Source: Halovenus salina (GTDB taxonomy: Archaea > Halobacteriota > Halobacteria > Halobacteriales > Haloarculaceae). Taken from it: a DNA stretch of 64,000 bases. The notes under the pieces are model-generated. The model was not told the DNA's origin, ran no database searches, and saw only the letters and a program-made list of their open reading frames with translations. Both the position numbers and the translations under genes were made by a program. Where the stretch lies: NCBI RefSeq assembly GCF_026410925.1, contig NZ_CP112972.1, positions 2,294,001 through 2,358,000 of the forward strand, in the 5' to 3' direction. How positions within the stretch are numbered: the stretch's first letter is position 1; each line of letters starts with the position of its first letter. Of the stretch, positions 61,299 to 64,000 are shown in pieces.

Positions 61299-62708
61299 TT
61301 ATTCAAGAGCTAATACAGCATCACTATCAATCCCAGTGTAGAGGACTCCCTCGTAGATCGCAGGCGAGGAAAGCACTACACTAGTATCAAACCGCCATAC
61401 TTCTGTTCCGTCTTCTTTATTTACTGCATACAATTTGTTTGAGTCAACACCAAAATAGACGCGCTCTTGACCGACAGTAGGAGATTGAATTATTGCTCCT
61501 TGGCGACCTCCGTATGACCCCTCAGTTCTAAACCTCCACTCGATTTCACCACTATCGGTGCTGAGAGAGTACACTCTACCAGGACTCTCAAACAACTCTC
61601 CATCGCCAACATAGAGAGATGTGTCGTCAACTGCTGGCGATGAACGGATAGACTGATCAGTATTAGTTGTCCATCTTTCGTCCCCGGTTTCAGCAGTTAT
61701 AGCATGTACCGAACCTGCAGCAGTTGTCACGTACACATCCCCGTTTTTGACAACTGGGGCCCCAGTCACTTCGCCGTCAGCAGAAAACTCCCATCTGGGG
61801 CTTTCATCAGCTATGCCGACTGCGTAGACGGTCCCGGTTTCAGTGCCGCAATAGAGAGTGTTGTCCACAATAGCTGGTGAGGATAGAATCCCACTTGGGG
61901 TATCGAATGTCCACTCCTCCTCAGCGGTTTCCTTATTTATTCCAACTACACCACCAGTTTCCGGATCGCCCATATACACTCGATCAGCTGTTACTACCGG
62001 AGAAGCAGTATAGCTAGCTTGGCCAATCTGAGTACTCCATATCTCCGACCCATCAGCAGGATTTAATGCATAAAGTTGCCCATTATTGTCCGCGATGTAA
62101 AGAGCGTCTCCAACTGCTGCAGAAGACTGGAAAGCAGCATCGCTTTCAAACCGCCAGAGTTCAGATCCATCGTCTATGTTCACGGCATAAACATGTTTGT
62201 TCTGATTGTTCTCACCCCCTCCCCCTCCAAAATATGCAACACCATCGTGGATAGCCGGGGTGGTATGATTATTACCGTCGGTGCCAAATTGCCAACGGCG
62301 AGTCGGTGAACCGCGAGGACCATTTATCGCTGATGGAGAGCCGGTATTTTGATTGTCATACTGCGACCGTGGGAAGCCTGAGGTAACAAGTCCCGAACCG
62401 CCCTCACCGGTATCTTCAGTTGGGGTATCTTCAGTTGGGGTATCTTCAGTTGGGGTATCTTCAGTTGGGGTATCTTCAGTTGGGGTATCTTCAGTTGGGG
62501 TATCTTCAGTTGGGGTATCTTCAGTTGGGGTATCTTCAGTTGGTGTATCTTCAGTTGGGGTATCTTCAGTTGGTGTGTCATCGGATGAGGAGCGGACCAC
62601 CTCCTCCGATTGGATCCCAAGCAACTCCTGTGCGCCAACATAGTAGCCAACGATACCACCAATCGCCCCGGTTCCAATGTAACCGATAAAGTCTCGTCGG
62701 TCAGTCAC
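61299..62708 (-). CDS. PQQ-like beta-propeller protein with 11-copy Thr/Glu/Asp/Pro repeat stalk
   Basis: A 469-residue exported protein. A Tat-type RR (MTDRRDFIGYIGTGAIGGIV) begins a signal or anchor helix. Residues about 43-100 are 11 tandem TPTED pentapeptides, a glycan-rich stalk. The rest is a beta propeller of repeated blades (ALYIADNNGQLYALNPADGS; VYVTTAAGSVHAITAETGDE; RVYFGVDSNKLYAVNKEDGT). Haloarchaeal propellers of this type act at the cell surface; PQQ itself is not implied. Codons are notably AT-richer than in neighbours (many ACT, ACA, AGT), suggesting recent transfer. The TATA box is strong. Confidence 0.88.
   Translation of the reverse strand: MTDRRDFIGYIGTGAIGGIVGYYVGAQELLGIQSEEVVRSSSDDTPTEDTPTEDTPTEDTPTEDTPTEDTPTEDTPTEDTPTEDTPTEDTPTEDTPTEDTGEGGSGLVTSGFPRSQYDNQNTGSPSAINGPRGSPTRRWQFGTDGNNHTTPAIHDGVAYFGGGGGENNQNKHVYAVNIDDGSELWRFESDAAFQSSAAVGDALYIADNNGQLYALNPADGSEIWSTQIGQASYTASPVVTADRVYMGDPETGGVVGINKETAEEEWTFDTPSGILSSPAIVDNTLYCGTETGTVYAVGIADESPRWEFSADGEVTGAPVVKNGDVYVTTAAGSVHAITAETGDERWTTNTDQSIRSSPAVDDTSLYVGDGELFESPGRVYSLSTDSGEIEWRFRTEGSYGGRQGAIIQSPTVGQERVYFGVDSNKLYAVNKEDGTEVWRFDTSVVLSSPAIYEGVLYTGIDSDAVLALE
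62411..62575. repeat. Coding minisatellite, 11 copies of a 15-bp unit
   Basis: TATCTTCAGTTGGGG repeats 11 times head to tail; two units carry a single G-to-T change. Each unit encodes one TPTED pentapeptide on the minus strand. High identity suggests recent or ongoing copy-number change. There are no spacers, so it is not a CRISPR array. Confidence 0.95.
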
Positions 62709-62730
62709 AATTTACGCAGATAAGTCGATA

Positions 62731-62740
62731 TTATATATTA
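62731..62740 (-). promoter_or_regulatory. TATA box of the beta-propeller gene
   Basis: TAATATATAA on the minus strand, within an AT-rich run, centred 28 bases ahead of ATG 62708. Confidence 0.65.
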
Positions 62741-62819
62741 CTGTGCATAGCTGTCTGATGTACTATAATATATTTGCCCTTCGAGGTGTGACAAGGCGTC
62801 TGGCGAACGTCGTAGTTTA

Positions 62820-62948
62820 TTACAAATGCCGACTTCCATTCGGCTTTAGCGTGCTGACTTCACGCTCTGTATCTTGCACCGCGGCTGCAAACTGTCCATT
62901 CTGAAACAAATAAAACGATGCTACAAAACCCACAGGTCGACGTTCCAT
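62820..62948 (-). pseudogene. 42-residue coding remnant, possibly a transposase tail
   Basis: The ORF MERRPVGFVASFYLFQNGQF...TLKPNGSRHL ends in two stop codons in a row. It has coding-like composition but no obvious promoter, and starts in another frame directly after the glycosyltransferase stop. A hairpin GCCGA/TCGGC covers its last codons. The look resembles the 3' end of a mobile-element gene (TnpB type is one option), but I could not confirm any family. Confidence 0.3.
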
Positions 62949-62955
62949 ACCCCAG

Positions 62956-64000
62956 TCAATCCGGGGATGGACTGCTTGCGGTCGTCTCTGCGGTCTGTGC
63001 GGCGCGACAAATCGCCGACGGCGAGAGCTCGGTCTCACTCCAGGCCGGGAGCCGGTCGTCCGGACCAGGAGCTTCGACGCTTGCGGCGTATGCCCGGACC
63101 TGCTCGCGCTCGGCGCTTGAGTCGTAGTCGAGGCCGTTGAGCACGGCGTCCGTGGCGTACTGGTCGACGAGCCGGTCGGCGGCCGCTTGATACCGCTCGC
63201 GGAGACGGTCGTAGTCAGGGTCTAGGCCGTGGTCGGCGAGCGCCCGGAACAGCGCCGCACCGACCTCGTCGGCCATCGTCGACAGTCCGCTCGACCCCTC
63301 GACTGGTCGGTGGTCGTGTTTGTGGACGCCGAGGTCGACCTGTGCTGTCTGGTCCCGACCGGCGACCGCATACGCCTCCCCGAGCAGGCCGACTTCGAGC
63401 CCCCAGGTCCGCTGTGCGCGAACCTGTCTGGCAGCCTCGGCGGTGAACGCGAACTCCCCGGCCAGGGGATACCGGAACGCATCCAGATACGCCAGAAACG
63501 CGTCCCCGTCGCCGAGCGCGTCTATCAGCGGCGCGACGAACAGGCGTGTAAGGCGGCCGTAGAGCTGGTCGTTTTCGACGCGGGCGTAGTACCCCTTGAC
63601 GAAATCGTACCCGTGGGCAAGCGGCGCGAGCAGCCGTGGGACGTGGCGCTCGCCGTAGGTCGTCGCGTCCGCGTCGTGGACGACGACGTACTCGGCCCGG
63701 TCGGCGGCAACGCCCATTCCCAGCCACACGTCACGACCCTTCCCGTGTGGACCGTCGAGACCGTGCGCTGCAAGCGCATCGCTGACGCCTGCAGCGTTAC
63801 ACCACAGGACCGTCACGGACAGGTCGAAGTCAGTGACCCACTCGCGGAACGCACCCGCCGTTTCTACGGGCGCGCGGAGAGGGACGACAACTGAGGCCGG
63901 TCCGACCGTTTCGAGCGCCGAAAAGATGTGTTCGGGGGTAACTGCCTGCGGGGTGTCGCCGGCAATCGGCACCACGACAGCACACTCACCAAGCGGTGCT
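62956..64000 (-). CDS. Glucosyl-3-phosphoglycerate synthase-like glycosyltransferase, 5' end beyond window
   Basis: About 347 residues are visible; the reading frame continues past base 64000. The GT-A fold with the metal motif VVVHDADATTYGERHVPRLL and the following YDFVKGYYARVENDQLYGRL and LTRLFVAPLIDAL are characteristic of GpgS/GT81-type enzymes, which transfer glucose from an NDP-sugar to 3-phosphoglycerate on the way to glucosylglycerate, a compatible solute. The C-terminal 60 residues are helical with a Ser/Pro tail. Function by family; substrate not proven. Confidence 0.85.
   Translation of the reverse strand, partial: APLGECAVVVPIAGDTPQAVTPEHIFSALETVGPASVVVPLRAPVETAGAFREWVTDFDLSVTVLWCNAAGVSDALAAHGLDGPHGKGRDVWLGMGVAADRAEYVVVHDADATTYGERHVPRLLAPLAHGYDFVKGYYARVENDQLYGRLTRLFVAPLIDALGDGDAFLAYLDAFRYPLAGEFAFTAEAARQVRAQRTWGLEVGLLGEAYAVAGRDQTAQVDLGVHKHDHRPVEGSSGLSTMADEVGAALFRALADHGLDPDYDRLRERYQAAADRLVDQYATDAVLNGLDYDSSAEREQVRAYAASVEAPGPDDRLPAWSETELSPSAICRAAQTAETTASSPSPD

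Noticed and set aside
62411..62575. CRISPR-like array
   Set aside because: The 15-bp units are contiguous without spacers and encode a pentapeptide repeat in frame.

Overview
The window is chromosomal DNA from an extremely halophilic archaeon (class Halobacteria). The evidence is the high-GC, strongly acidic proteins (Asp/Glu far above Lys), the 129-residue halophilic [2Fe-2S] ferredoxin, a CetZ tubulin-like gene, Tat-type (RR) signals on secreted proteins, TATA boxes about 25-30 bases ahead of start codons (leaderless transcripts), a phosphorylating type II GAPDH, and many families that are mostly haloarchaeal. I cannot name the genus from sequence alone.

Layout. 1-8 kb: an amino-acid-binding ACT regulator with an IMPACT-family protein, peptidyl-tRNA hydrolase, ferredoxin, a flavin oxidoreductase, the thiazole synthase Thi4, a membrane histidine kinase, GAPDH and an RNA ligase. 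8.6-9.1 kb: a functional tRNA-Gly(TCC) preceded by a cluster of mirrored copies of its own 3' end. 9.7-13.5 kb: a Mn/Zn-type ABC importer with a DtxR-family regulator and an 18-bp palindromic candidate operator. 13.4-14.0 kb has no gene. 14.3-20.8 kb: prolyl oligopeptidase, a complete IS6-family element with target duplication, MATE exporter, DHFR, 2'-5' RNA ligase-like protein and HisA. 20.8-26.9 kb: a soluble transducer, the late heme genes hemG/hemH, a 38-residue Cys microprotein, an AlkP-superfamily hydrolase and CetZ. 27-33.6 kb: a two-gene fluoride channel, M28 peptidase, a carotenoid-desaturase-like oxidoreductase, a Cys-rich HTH regulator, cupin and EamA transporter. 33.6-41.5 kb: a GNAT-like/ADP-forming acyl-CoA synthetase fusion, a PPP-type phosphatase, polyphosphate kinase with an N-terminal zinc finger, a GAF histidine kinase and a glycerophosphodiesterase. 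41.5-54.4 kb: surface and secretion functions: an S8 protease with a beta-helix tail, a Ski2-like helicase, a Tat-exported protein made of seven related beta repeats opposite a second Cys-rich HTH regulator, an aminotransferase, an acidic secreted protein and a membrane-anchored HTH regulator. 54.4-58.4 kb: small housekeeping proteins (CPBP protease, Nob1, PRC-barrel, Hsp20, creatininase). 58.4-61 kb: a non-autonomous element with IS6-type ends and a chain of hairpins, next to a gene whose 3' end runs into an IS end, then a UbiA-lycopene cyclase fusion. 61-64 kb: an AT-richer beta-propeller protein with an 11-copy minisatellite, a coding remnant, and a partial glucosyl-phosphoglycerate-synthase-like gene.

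The most unusual signals are the hairpin-chain element at 58.4 kb, the mirrored tRNA-Gly fragments, the UbiA-cyclase fusion with a 150-bp antisense overlap, the zinc-finger polyphosphate kinase, the seven-repeat Tat protein with its divergent regulator, and a shared 16-bp promoter motif ahead of the polyphosphate kinase and its neighbouring kinase gene. I saw no CRISPR array, rRNA or complete prophage.
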